Positions 17,398-25,696 of a DNA stretch of 64,000 bases are shown here, in pieces (the first letter of the stretch is position 1; each line of letters begins with the position of its first letter). The notes under the pieces were generated by a model, which was not told the DNA's origin, did not search any database, and saw only the letters and a list, made by a program, of their open reading frames with translations. Where the stretch lies: assembly GCA_050246595.1 (NCBI GenBank), contig JBFWVT010000005.1:1-64000 (forward strand), given 5' to 3'. The position numbers and the translations under genes were made by a program. The DNA is from DATARH01 sp050246595. Its GTDB lineage: Bacteria > Pseudomonadota > Alphaproteobacteria > ATCC43930 > CGMCC-115725.

Positions 17398-18363
17398 ATG
17401 CAGAGTGCCGCCTTCAGCTTTCATGACTTGGCGCCGACCGAGGAAAGCTTCCGCGAGGCGGTCGTCGCCGGGCTCTCCCGAGAGCCGAAGGCGCTGCCGT
17501 GCAAGTTCTTTTATGACGCGCGCGGCTCGGCACTGTTCGAGAAAATCTGCCGGGTCCCGGAATACTACCTGACCCGCACCGAGATCGCGATCCTTGAGGA
17601 ATACGCCGGCGACATTGCGCAGAGGGTCGGTCCGCATTGTCGTCTCATCGAGCTTGGCAGCGGCGCCAGCATCAAGGTGCGCATCCTGTTGCGCGCGCTG
17701 CAAGCACCGGCGGCCTATGTCCCGATCGATATTTCCCGTGAGCCGTTGCGCGAAGCCGCGGCGCAGGTGGCAAGCGATTTTCCGCATGTTCCGGTCGTGG
17801 CGGTCTGCGCCGACTATACCCGCCCGTTTCCGTTGCCGCCGCTCCCCGGACCGCCCGGCAAGCGGGTCGGGTTTTTCCCGGGATCGACCATCGGCAATTT
17901 TGAGCCGGACGGCGTCGTGCGCTTTCTTCGGCATTGCGCCGAACTGCTCGGACGAGAATGCGAAATGCTGATCGGCGCCGATCTGAAAAAGGCGCCGGAG
18001 ATCCTCAACGCCGCCTATAACGACCGTGGCGGGGTCAATGCGGCGTTCAATCTCAACCTGCTGGTCCGAATAAATCGCGAGCTGGACGGCGATATCGATA
18101 TCGACCGCTTCGCGCATGTCGCCTTCTACAATGCCGAAGCCGGGCGGATGGAGCTTTACTTGAAAAGCCTCGCCGATCAGACGGTCACGGTTGCCGGCCA
18201 CCGCTTTGACTTCGCTGAAGGCGAACTCGTTCACACGGAAAATTCGTACAAATACGCGATCGACGAGTTCCGCTCGCTCGCCGCCCGCGCTGGGTTCGCC
18301 GTCATCCACACCTGGACCGACACCGACAAGCTGTTCAGCGTCCACTATCTCCGGCGGCAATAA
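17398..18363 (+). CDS. egtD: L-histidine N-alpha-methyltransferase EgtD
   Basis: A protein of 321 residues. The start at ATG 17398 is chosen because it lies directly after the egtB stop and gives the family N-terminus. FFYDARGSALFEKIC and EYYLTRTEIAIL are EgtD signatures, and IELGSGASIKVRILL (about 84-98) is the SAM-binding loop. FFPGSTIGNF follows in the middle. The enzyme trimethylates histidine to hercynine, the substrate of EgtB. Translation is probably coupled to egtB. Confidence 0.95.
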   Translation: MQSAAFSFHDLAPTEESFREAVVAGLSREPKALPCKFFYDARGSALFEKICRVPEYYLTRTEIAILEEYAGDIAQRVGPHCRLIELGSGASIKVRILLRALQAPAAYVPIDISREPLREAAAQVASDFPHVPVVAVCADYTRPFPLPPLPGPPGKRVGFFPGSTIGNFEPDGVVRFLRHCAELLGRECEMLIGADLKKAPEILNAAYNDRGGVNAAFNLNLLVRINRELDGDIDIDRFAHVAFYNAEAGRMELYLKSLADQTVTVAGHRFDFAEGELVHTENSYKYAIDEFRSLAARAGFAVIHTWTDTDKLFSVHYLRRQ

Positions 18364-18377
18364 CCGGGTGCGCGGTG

Positions 18378-19256
18378 TCAGGAGGCTGCGTACAGCTCCT
18401 CGATCACCTCGGCGAGCGCGGCCCGCCACGGGCGCGGCTCGATCCCGAACACCGCGGTGATGCGCGAGCAGTCGAGAACGGAATTTGCCGGTCGCCGCGC
18501 CGGGGTCGGGTAATCGACGGTTGCAATGGCCTCAATGCGCGGCGGCGGTCCGCGCCATCGCGACGCCAGATCGACGATCGTCTCGGCGAAGCCGTGCCAG
18601 GTCACGGTGCCGGCTCCGGTGAAATGGTAGGTTCCCCAAGCCGCGTTGCCGTCCGCGACACGCTGCGCGATCAGCGCGATCGCCCCCGCAACATCCGCCG
18701 CGCTGGTCGGTGAGCCGGTCTGGTCGGCCACGACCCGCAGCACCGGGCGCTCGCCTGCCAGGCGCAGCATCGTTTTGACAAAATTGTGCCCGTGCGCGCT
18801 GTAGACCCAGGCGGTGCGCAGGATCAGGTGCTCGCGCAGCGCCTCGCGTATCGCACGCTCGCCGGCCTCCTTGCTCGCGCCGTAGACCCCCAGCGGATTG
18901 ACCGGATCATCCTCTCGATAGGCGCCGCTCTTGGTGCCGTCAAAGACGTAATCGGTCGAGATATGGATCAGCTTGATGCCGGCTTCGCGGCATGCCGCAG
19001 CGATATTGGCCGGTCCGGCGCAGTTGGCGGCCCAGGCGGCATCGCGCTCGCTCTCGGCACGATCCACCGCCGTAAAGGCGGCGGCATTGACGACAATGTC
19101 CGGACGCTCGCCGGCGACCGTCGCATACACCGCATCACGACGCGTAATGTCCAGCTCGCCGCGGCCCAAGGCGATCAGCCTCACGGCGGCGGGCCAGGAG
19201 TGTCGGAGCAGCTCGCGTCCGACCTGACCGCCGGCGCCGAGTACGAGAACCTTCAC
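18378..19256 (-). CDS. rfbD: dTDP-4-dehydrorhamnose reductase RfbD
   Basis: A protein of 292 residues of the extended SDR type. The Rossmann motif is GAGGQVGRELL (about 7-17), followed by VNAAAFTAVDRAE, HISTDYVFDG and the catalytic Tyr125-x3-Lys129 in VYGASKEAGE. It makes dTDP-L-rhamnose, a precursor of surface polysaccharide. The rfbC start lies just upstream on the same strand; rfbA and rfbB are not in the window, so they must lie elsewhere. Convergent with egtD, 14 bases apart. Confidence 0.93.
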   Translation of the reverse strand: MKVLVLGAGGQVGRELLRHSWPAAVRLIALGRGELDITRRDAVYATVAGERPDIVVNAAAFTAVDRAESERDAAWAANCAGPANIAAACREAGIKLIHISTDYVFDGTKSGAYREDDPVNPLGVYGASKEAGERAIREALREHLILRTAWVYSAHGHNFVKTMLRLAGERPVLRVVADQTGSPTSAADVAGAIALIAQRVADGNAAWGTYHFTGAGTVTWHGFAETIVDLASRWRGPPPRIEAIATVDYPTPARRPANSVLDCSRITAVFGIEPRPWRAALAEVIEELYAAS

Positions 19257-19268
19257 CGCCAGACCGCG

Positions 19269-19829
19269 CTACTCGTATCGAAAATAGGCCGGCAGATCGC
19301 TCAGACCCGGCTGGCGCCGGTCCTTGTCGGACAGCAGCGCCCGATCGCGCGATACCGGCCAGTCGATCGCCAGGTCGCAATCGTCCCAGGCCAGCCCAAC
19401 ATCATGTTCGCGCGAATAATAGCGATTCACCTTATAGACGACCTCTGTATCCGACTCCAACGTGCAGAATCCATGGGCAAACCCTTCCGGCACGAAAAGC
19501 TGATTGCCCTGCGCCGCGCTCAAGACAAGGGCAACGTGCCGGCCGTAAGTCGGCGACCCCCGGCGAATATCCACCGCAACATCGAAAATCGATCCGACGG
19601 CGACGCGCACAAGCTTGGTCTGGCTGGCCGGCGGGATCTGAAAATGCAGCCCTCGAATGACGCCGCGGTCCATTGACAGCGAATGGTTCTCCTGGATGAA
19701 AGCAGCGGCGATACCATTCTCGCGCAGCACCGACTCGCGAAAGATCTCGGAAAAAAAACCGCGCGCATCGTGATGACGCACCGGTCTGATTTCCTTTACA
19801 TCGGCGATTTCGGTCGGGATGACCTGCAT
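19269..19829 (-). CDS. rfbC: dTDP-4-dehydrorhamnose 3,5-epimerase RfbC
   Basis: A cupin-fold protein of 186 residues. RGLHFQIPP contains the catalytic base His62, DVAVDIRRGSPTYG is the substrate-binding strand, and FVPEGFAHGFCTLE is the family signature. It epimerises C3 and C5 of dTDP-4-keto-6-deoxyglucose before reduction by RfbD. Its stop lies 12 bases before the rfbD start, so the two form an operon with the epimerase first. The start is preceded by GGAGATCC. Confidence 0.93.
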   Translation of the reverse strand: MQVIPTEIADVKEIRPVRHHDARGFFSEIFRESVLRENGIAAAFIQENHSLSMDRGVIRGLHFQIPPASQTKLVRVAVGSIFDVAVDIRRGSPTYGRHVALVLSAAQGNQLFVPEGFAHGFCTLESDTEVVYKVNRYYSREHDVGLAWDDCDLAIDWPVSRDRALLSDKDRRQPGLSDLPAYFRYE

Positions 19830-19939
19830 GCGGGGATCTCCGATCGATCAGAATGGTTGAATACCGAAACGGTTATAGACCCGTCGCGACACTAGCGGAA
19901 CCCGCGATCCGATAATCCCCGCGCCCTGCCCTCCCCTTC

Positions 19940-20923
19940 TCAGCTTCCGGGGGAGGCGAGCCAGTCTACGATCAGTCGCCGGGCGATCGAATCACGGCGC
20001 GGCAGCCGGAAATCATCATCGTCGGCGTGCGACAGGAGCCAATCGCGCTCGAACCAGCGCGCGTCCTCTAATTCGCCGTAATCGACCGTAATCGCGGTCG
20101 AGGCGGCCTCGGCGTAGAAGCCGAGCATGATGTTGGCCGGGAACGGCCAGGGTTGCGAGGAATGATAATGCACCGCGGCGACCTCGATCGCGGTTTCCTC
20201 GCGCACCTCGCGCGCGACGGCGTCTTCGAGGCTTTCGCCCGGTTCGACAAACCCGGCCAGTGTCGAATACATGCCGGGCAGAAAGTTCTTGTTGCGCCCG
20301 AGCAGCACACGGTCGCCGTCGGTGACCAGCATGATCACCGCCGGATCGGTCCGCGGAAAATGCATCGTCGCACAGCCGGCTTCGGTGCAGCGACGGACAT
20401 GACCGGCTTCCTCGCAGCGGGTCGGAGCGCCGCAGGTGCCGCAAAAGCGATGACGCGAATGCCAGAAGACCATGGCCCGCGCCAGCGCCAGCAAGGCTCC
20501 TTCGTGCCGCGCGAGACGGGCGCCGAACTGGCGCAGATCGCCAAACCGCAGCCCGGAACCGGCGACCCCGGCGGCGGCCAGCGCCGGTGAGCGCAACGCA
20601 TCGAGCGGCGCGCCGTGCGCCGACAGATCGAGCGCGAAATGAGCGCGGTTATCGATCAGGCCGAGAAACACGACCCGTCCGTGCGTCAGCCACTCCTCGG
20701 TCTCACCATCGCCGGAAGCAAGCAGTATCGCCGCCGCTTCGGTTCTGAGAATAACCGCCTGCGGTTCGCCGCCCTCGATTTCGAGGACAAGGCTTTGCGA
20801 GCGCCAGACCGGTACGAAGAGGCTCTCGCGATCCAGTATTCGGTCGCGGATCCATTCGGTTTCGCGGCGGCGCAGCCCGGCCCGCTCGAAGGCTGGATGC
20901 GCATAGAAATTCGAGGCTCGCAT
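19940..20923 (-). CDS. nudC: NADH/NAD-cap pyrophosphatase NudC
   Basis: The start at 20923 (MRASNFYAHP) gives a protein of 327 residues with a normal family N-terminus. A zinc ribbon (CGTCGAPTRCEEAGHVRRC) precedes the Nudix box GFVEPGESLEDAVAREVREE, complete with its REx2E core. The preceding YPRTDPAVI-like stretch reads FPRTDPAVIMLV. NudC hydrolyses NADH and removes NAD caps from RNA. Divergent from the phasin gene; the shared interval holds two palindromic operators. Confidence 0.92.
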   Translation of the reverse strand: MRASNFYAHPAFERAGLRRRETEWIRDRILDRESLFVPVWRSQSLVLEIEGGEPQAVILRTEAAAILLASGDGETEEWLTHGRVVFLGLIDNRAHFALDLSAHGAPLDALRSPALAAAGVAGSGLRFGDLRQFGARLARHEGALLALARAMVFWHSRHRFCGTCGAPTRCEEAGHVRRCTEAGCATMHFPRTDPAVIMLVTDGDRVLLGRNKNFLPGMYSTLAGFVEPGESLEDAVAREVREETAIEVAAVHYHSSQPWPFPANIMLGFYAEAASTAITVDYGELEDARWFERDWLLSHADDDDFRLPRRDSIARRLIVDWLASPGS

Positions 20924-20970
20924 GCGCCAAGACTGACATGCCCCCGGCGCCGCCGCAACCGCTCCCCGTC

Positions 20971-20987
20971 TTTGTGCATCGCACAAA
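20971..20987. promoter_or_regulatory. Palindromic operator 1 upstream of the phasin gene
   Basis: TTTGTGCATCGCACAAA is a perfect palindrome apart from its central bases. A near-identical copy lies 56 bases downstream. It sits just upstream of the -35 box of the phasin promoter and is a candidate site for PhaR, which represses phasin genes through TGC/GCA-type palindromes in alphaproteobacteria. Confidence 0.6.
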
Positions 20988-20993
20988 ACCGGC

Positions 20994-21022
20994 TTGAACG
21001 ACAAATCATTCGTGATTAGCTT
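20994..21022 (+). promoter_or_regulatory. Candidate phasin promoter
   Basis: TTGAAC (20994-20999) and TAGCTT (21017-21022) are spaced by 17 bases, between the two palindromic operators. The downstream operator would cover the transcription start, as expected for repression. Confidence 0.45.
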
Positions 21023-21027
21023 TCCGA

Positions 21028-21042
21028 TTGTGCATCGCACCA
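21028..21042. promoter_or_regulatory. Palindromic operator 2 upstream of the phasin gene
   Basis: TTGTGCATCGCACCA differs from operator 1 by one base. It lies just after the -10 box and about 30 bases before the phasin start. Confidence 0.6.
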
Positions 21043-21072
21043 TAGGCTGACGGAAATAACGGGGACGAGTAG

Positions 21073-21630
21073 ATGAATGAAGCCAAATCGAAGCGTGCCG
21101 TGCGCGAGCCGGCCCAGAGCGACGCCGCGTTGGCGGAAGTGGTCGCAACCGCCACCGCCGCAGCAGTCGAGCGGAGCATCGAGCCGGAGCCGGAGCCGGT
21201 ATCCGCGATAGTCCTGGCGCAGGCGGCTCTCGTCGGGCCGGCCTGTCCCGTTCCCGCTGTTCCGGAAAGCTCGCCGCTGCACCAGGCGGCGGAAGAGGCT
21301 GCCGGGACCGCGGCAGCCGGGAATCCCTGGACGGCGTTCGCCGAAGCGCAATCGGCACTGGCCCGCGGCTTCGAAAAGGCGGCCGTCGAGATGACCGGCA
21401 TCAGCCGTTCGGGGATGGCGGCGGCGACGGATGCCGCGGTCGCGCTGCTCGGGGCGCGGACATTCGCCGAGGCGATCGAGATCAATGCCGGGCTGGCGCG
21501 GCGCGGTGTCGATGCGGCGCTCGAAGGTTCGGCGCGGCTCTCCGAGATTGGCGCGCAGGCGATCAACGACGCATACAGACCATTCTTCCCGCGATCGGAC
21601 CGGAACTGGAGCGCGCTCGGCGGCGACTGA
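21073..21630 (+). CDS. Phasin family protein
   Basis: A protein of 185 residues. An Ala/Glu/Pro-rich variable N-terminus (about 1-85) precedes a helical phasin domain: WTAFAEAQSALARGFEKAA and then AIEINAGLARRGVDAALEGS, followed by ARLSEIGAQAI. Phasins coat polyhydroxyalkanoate granules, which implies PHA storage in this organism, though no pha synthase gene is visible here. The paired palindromes upstream suggest control by a PhaR-type repressor. Confidence 0.8.
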   Translation: MNEAKSKRAVREPAQSDAALAEVVATATAAAVERSIEPEPEPVSAIVLAQAALVGPACPVPAVPESSPLHQAAEEAAGTAAAGNPWTAFAEAQSALARGFEKAAVEMTGISRSGMAAATDAAVALLGARTFAEAIEINAGLARRGVDAALEGSARLSEIGAQAINDAYRPFFPRSDRNWSALGGD

Positions 21631-21720
21631 TTCCCCCGGGAGACGGCATGCTTTCCCGGCAAGGGCGGAGCCGGCGTTCCGGCGGCTTGTGCGGGGCGTC
21701 AAAGCCCTTAGATTGCTCGC

Positions 21721-22737
21721 GTGTCGATCGGATCATCGTCGCAACAGGTCCCGCAAGCTCCGGAACTCGCTGTGCTGCTGCGACGCGGCGAGCGGCGGGC
21801 GCTGGCGCGCGCGCTGACCCTCGTCGAATCGACCCGACCCGATCATCGCCGGCGCGCCGAGGAGCTGATCGAAGCGATCCTGCCGGCTTGCGGGCACGCC
21901 ACGCGCATCGGCGTTTCCGGGCCGCCCGGAGCCGGCAAATCGACGTTTATCGAGCGGTTCGGGCTTGACGGCATTGCCCGCGGACGCCGCATCGCGGTGC
22001 TCGCGGTCGATCCCGGTTCGAAGCGCGGCGGCGGCGCGATCCTTGGCGACAAGACGCGGATGACCGAGTTGGGCCGCGCCCCGGCAGCGTTTATCCGGCC
22101 GTCTTCGGCCGGGGCGGGGACCGGCGGGGTGGCGCGCCGCACGCGCGAAGCGATCCTGGTCTGCGAGGCCGCCGGGTTCGATACGGTGCTGGTCGAGACG
22201 GTCGGCGCCGGTCAGGCGGAAACCACGGTTGCCGAAATGGTCGACATGTTTCTGCTGGTGCTGCCGCCGGCCGCCGGCGACGAATTGCAGGGCATCAAGC
22301 GCGGCATCGTCGAATTGGCCGATCTGATCCTGGTCAACAAGGCGGATGGCGAGTTGCGGGACCACGCGCGTCGCTCGGCCGCCGAGTACGCCAACGCAAT
22401 ACGCCTGATACGACCGGCGCATACCGAATGGCAGGTCGTGGTGCGCCCTGTGTCGGCGATGACCGGCGAGGGTATCGACGCGGTGTGGGACGATGTCGCG
22501 CGGTTTCGCGCCGCGCTCGAAGCAAGCGGCGCCTGGTGGCGGCGGCGCGCCGAACAGCAGCGGGCGGCGCTGTGGCAGGAAATCGGCGACAGCCTCGTCG
22601 AGCGCTTCCGGGCCGCTCCTTCCGTGGCGGACCGCATCGCCGAGATCGAGCACGATGTCGCTCAAGGAATACGCACACCCGCCGCCGCCGCGCGCCTGCT
22701 GCTCGCGGCCTTTCTTGGCGAGGAACAGCCTTCATAG
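21721..22737 (+). CDS. meaB: Methylmalonyl-CoA mutase chaperone GTPase MeaB
   Basis: A protein of 338 residues from a GTG start. The P-loop GPPGAGKS (67-74) lies in a RIGVSGPPGAGKSTFIE context, switch residues follow in DPGSKRGGGAILGDKTRM, ETVGAGQAE is the G3-region signature, and LVNKADGE carries the NKxD base-specificity motif. MeaB (ArgK) protects and reloads adenosylcobalamin-dependent mutases. No mutase gene is adjacent. It follows the phasin gene by 90 bases. Confidence 0.93.
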   Translation: MSIGSSSQQVPQAPELAVLLRRGERRALARALTLVESTRPDHRRRAEELIEAILPACGHATRIGVSGPPGAGKSTFIERFGLDGIARGRRIAVLAVDPGSKRGGGAILGDKTRMTELGRAPAAFIRPSSAGAGTGGVARRTREAILVCEAAGFDTVLVETVGAGQAETTVAEMVDMFLLVLPPAAGDELQGIKRGIVELADLILVNKADGELRDHARRSAAEYANAIRLIRPAHTEWQVVVRPVSAMTGEGIDAVWDDVARFRAALEASGAWWRRRAEQQRAALWQEIGDSLVERFRAAPSVADRIAEIEHDVAQGIRTPAAAARLLLAAFLGEEQPS

Positions 22738-22740
22738 GAT

Positions 22741-22779
22741 CGCCGGCGTCCCGCCGGCTTGCCGGCCAGAGGCCGGCGG
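22741..22779. repeat. GCCGGC-rich hairpin repeat between convergent genes
   Basis: CCGCCGGC (22751-22758) pairs with GCCGGCGG (22772-22779), and the loop itself contains another GCCGGC. It lies between meaB and the opposing SDR gene and may end transcription in both directions. Confidence 0.6.
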
Positions 22780-22804
22780 TCCAGGACGGAGCCGCTGCTG
22801 GCTT

Positions 22805-23593
22805 TCAATGTGCGCGGGCAAAATATTCGTCGTAGGGAATATCGTTGCTGATCAATACGCCGCCATCGACATCAAGGGCGATGCCGGTGCACATGCGGGC
22901 CATGTCGCTGGCGAGAAACAGCACGGCGTCAGCGATGTCCTCCGGCTCGATCATGCGACCCAACGGAATTTTCTTTGCCCGCGCTGCCTTCCGCTCGGCC
23001 GACGGGATCTGACCGCCGCCGAACGCGGTCGCGGTCGGTCCCGGGCACACCGCATTGACCCGAATATTGTCCGGCGCCAGCTCGTAGGCGGCGTGGCGCG
23101 TGAAACCGAGCAGCCCGGCTTTCGAGGCTGTATAATTCGCGCCGCCGCCGAACGAGATGCGGCGACCGGCGACCGAGGCGATATTGACGATCGCGCCGCC
23201 GCCGCGCTTTTTCATGTGCGGGATAACGGCCTGCGTGCCGTTGAACGGGCCGCGCAGATTAACCGCCATGATACGGTCCCAGTCCGCGGCGGGCATCGCG
23301 GCGATCGTTTGCCGCGTGATCGTCCCGGCGGCGTTGACCAGCACGTCGATGCCGCCCTCCGTCGCGGCAATTTCGGCGGCAAGCCGGGCGAACGCCGCGC
23401 TGTCGGAAACATCGAGCTCGTGACCGGCAGCGCCGTTGCCGATCTCGGCTGCGACCCGCCGGGCCGCCTCGCCGTCGCGATCGATGACCGCGACCCGCGC
23501 TCCGGCCTCGGCGAATCTGCGCGCGCTGGCCGCTCCGATACCGTTGCCGCCCCCGGTCACCAGGACAATTTTTCCCGTAAAGTCGAGCGCCAT
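22805..23593 (-). CDS. SDR family oxidoreductase
   Basis: The start at 23593 (MALDFTGKIVLVTGG) fits the family better than the ATG eight codons upstream. The product has 262 residues, with TGGGNGIG as the NAD(P)-binding loop, NAAG in LVNAAGTITRQ, Ser in VNIASVAG and the catalytic Tyr-x3-Lys in YTASKAG. DVDGGVLI is the usual C-terminal strand. It is a classical short-chain dehydrogenase of unknown substrate. The SnoaL-like gene lies 39 bases upstream on the same strand and is probably co-transcribed. Confidence 0.88.
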   Translation of the reverse strand: MALDFTGKIVLVTGGGNGIGAASARRFAEAGARVAVIDRDGEAARRVAAEIGNGAAGHELDVSDSAAFARLAAEIAATEGGIDVLVNAAGTITRQTIAAMPAADWDRIMAVNLRGPFNGTQAVIPHMKKRGGGAIVNIASVAGRRISFGGGANYTASKAGLLGFTRHAAYELAPDNIRVNAVCPGPTATAFGGGQIPSAERKAARAKKIPLGRMIEPEDIADAVLFLASDMARMCTGIALDVDGGVLISNDIPYDEYFARAH

Positions 23594-23632
23594 CGATCCG
23601 GCTCCGCGTTTGGGCAACCGATCGCGATCGTA

Positions 23633-24049
23633 TCAGCCGGCGATAAAGCGGTCGATCTTGCGGTAGCGGAACCGCCAGGCGCCGTCCTGCTTCACCATCC
23701 GGTCGGCATAACCGCCGCCCGAGCCGATTTTCGGCCCGTCCGGGCTGTTCTGCACGACGGTCCAGTTCGAGCGCACCTCGGCCCGATCGGGTTCAGCGCC
23801 GCCGTCGAGCCCGATGACGATGTTCGTGACGAGATGGATCGCGCGCGGACGGTTGTCGCCGGCCCGCGCCCGGATGTCACGCGCGAGCTGCGCGATCGCG
23901 GCGCGTCCCGTGGCTTTGCCAAACGCAGTGTCCCAGGTGCCGTCCTCGGTAAAGAGCACCGCCATGCCGTCGCAATCGCCGCCGTCCAGCCGGAAGCAAT
24001 ATTCGGCCAGGACCTCGCGGATCGCGTCTTTTTCGTCGAGGAACGACAT
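23633..24049 (-). CDS. SnoaL-like / NTF2-fold protein
   Basis: A protein of 138 residues with an IREVLAEYCFRLDGGDCDGM helix and DGTWDTAF strand, the usual opening of the nuclear transport factor 2-like superfamily, followed by HLVTNIVI and a C-terminal WRFRYRKIDRF strand. Such proteins are often dehydratases, isomerases or partners of ring-hydroxylating oxygenases. The substrate is not evident. It precedes the SDR gene in an apparent two-gene operon. Confidence 0.75.
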   Translation of the reverse strand: MSFLDEKDAIREVLAEYCFRLDGGDCDGMAVLFTEDGTWDTAFGKATGRAAIAQLARDIRARAGDNRPRAIHLVTNIVIGLDGGAEPDRAEVRSNWTVVQNSPDGPKIGSGGGYADRMVKQDGAWRFRYRKIDRFIAG

Positions 24050-24180
24050 TGTCTGCTTTTCCGTGGCGTAGGGCGGGTGAGCGCAGCGTAACCCGCCTTT
24101 TGTCGAGCGGGGGCACGGCGGATTACGCTTCGTTTATCCGCCCTGCGGCTGATCCGAAATAGTGATATTCGAACGGCGGA

Positions 24181-24273
24181 TCGAGATTGCTTCGGTGCTG
24201 CGCGCCTCGCAATGACACTTAAATCTGCCGTCATTGCGACCCGCGGGTCTGACCCGCGGGGAAGCAATCTCGA
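24181..24273. repeat. MITE-like inverted repeat (GAGATTGCTTC family), copy 1
   Basis: TCGAGATTGCTTC (24181-24193) pairs with GAAGCAATCTCGA (24261-24273), with a nested pair CGCAATGAC / GTCATTGCG and an inner ACCCGCGGGT-type palindrome at 24239-24260. This is the common alphaproteobacterial dispersed repeat; a second copy lies at 31272-31355. Nothing else is recognisable in 24050-24340. Confidence 0.85.
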
Positions 24274-24340
24274 TGAACCTGCCACTCTGCCTGGCAGCAA
24301 CGATGGCCGGGAGAGGCCCGGCCACCTCGCATCGACAATG

Positions 24341-25477
24341 CTAGTTCACCAGCCGGTAGAACTTGGCGGCGTTCTCGCAGGTGATCTTGTGGACCACGTC
24401 GGCCGGCAGACCGGCGAACTGCTCCTCGATGTATTTCGAGCTTTCCGGCCAGATGCCGTCGGTGTGCGGGTAGTCCGAACCCCACATCATCGTCTCGACG
24501 CCGATCTCGTCGAGCAGCTTCGAGCTGACCGGATCGAACTGGAACGTGCAGCGGCACTGACGACGCCAGTATTCGGAAGGCTTCAGCTTCATCAGGTCGC
24601 GGAAGCGGTCCTCGAACTCGAAATCCATGCGGTGCAGCGCGTAGGCGAGCCAACCGGCGCCGCTCTCACCGAAGGCGACGCGCAGCTCTGGATAGCGCTC
24701 GAAGACGCCGGCGCCCATCATCGCGGCGATGATGTGGATCAGGCCCATCTGGAACGCCGAGACGCCGGTGAACATCGCGGCGCGCTGCACGTGACGGGCC
24801 TCGGTGCGCGAGCGCGGCGGGGTCGTCGGGAAGGTGTGGAAATGCAGCGGCAGCTGGACGTCGTTGACCGCCTTCCACAGCTTCTCCCAATCCGGGTGCC
24901 ACATCGGCTCCATGTCCCACGAGCAGGACAATTCGAGCCCGCGCAGCCCCATCTTGGCGACGCGATGGATCTCGGCAACCGCCTCGTCGATATTGCCGTA
25001 CGGCAGACAGGCGAGACCGATCTGCCGGTCGGGGTAGTGGCTGCAAAACTCCTTCAGCCAGTCGTTGTAGATGCGCAGCATCTCGTTGCTGGCTTCGGTG
25101 TCGTTGAGCTTCGAGGCGGCGCCGAGAATGCCGTAGATGACCTCGGCATCGACACCGTCGGCTTCCATGTCCTTGAGGCGCAGATGCGGGTCGTTGCAGC
25201 GGGTCTTGCCCTGCTTGGCATCGGAATAGAGACCGTGCTCGGCCATGATGTCGACGCGGACATTCTGTCCCGGAACGTGCTTCGCGCCGCCCGGACCGAC
25301 GCCGTACAGCAGACCGAAATTGGCGCCGTTTTTCGCCACCCATTGCGGCCCGTCCGGCCCGTCCTCGACATACGGCATGCGATCTTTCAACTCGCGCCGG
25401 GCATTCTCGACAAACAATCCCGGCGGCATCCAGGGCATGTCGAGGTGGCAATCGGCCGAGATGCGCTTGTAATGCAT
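24341..25477 (-). CDS. Amidohydrolase family protein (ACMSD-like)
   Basis: The start at 25477 (MHYKRISADCHLD) has AGGA nine bases upstream. The product has 378 residues of the amidohydrolase_2 type. SADCHLD carries a one-His variant of the first metal motif, HFHTFP the middle His ligands, and WGSDYPHTDGIWPES the final Asp. Relatives decarboxylate or hydrolyse aromatic or ring-cleavage acids in the cytoplasm. Divergent from the thiolase-like gene, which suggests a shared catabolic theme. Confidence 0.88.
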   Translation of the reverse strand: MHYKRISADCHLDMPWMPPGLFVENARRELKDRMPYVEDGPDGPQWVAKNGANFGLLYGVGPGGAKHVPGQNVRVDIMAEHGLYSDAKQGKTRCNDPHLRLKDMEADGVDAEVIYGILGAASKLNDTEASNEMLRIYNDWLKEFCSHYPDRQIGLACLPYGNIDEAVAEIHRVAKMGLRGLELSCSWDMEPMWHPDWEKLWKAVNDVQLPLHFHTFPTTPPRSRTEARHVQRAAMFTGVSAFQMGLIHIIAAMMGAGVFERYPELRVAFGESGAGWLAYALHRMDFEFEDRFRDLMKLKPSEYWRRQCRCTFQFDPVSSKLLDEIGVETMMWGSDYPHTDGIWPESSKYIEEQFAGLPADVVHKITCENAAKFYRLVN

Positions 25478-25584
25478 GGTGCTTCCTTCGGGCTGGAGTG
25501 CGCTCGTATCAAACATATCGCGTTTGGCAAGGGCTTTGCCAATGCGGGGTTTGCAGCGCCCGCATGCGAGGGGCGGCCGGTACA

Positions 25585-25613
25585 CCCCTCTCCGCCCCAG
25601 GGGCGGAGAGGGG
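25585..25613. repeat. REP palindrome, 14-bp perfect arms
   Basis: CCCCTCTCCGCCCC (25585-25598) and its exact complement (25600-25613) leave a one-base centre. It is the same family as the element at 11770-11902. It lies between two divergent genes, about 84 bases upstream of the thiolase-like start. Confidence 0.85.
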
Positions 25614-25696
25614 TTCTATAATCCGGGATTGACCGGGGCGCGCGAACGGTATCCCATCCGCCGCAACAGAGTCCGCTTCAGGAGGGTGCGCCCGCG

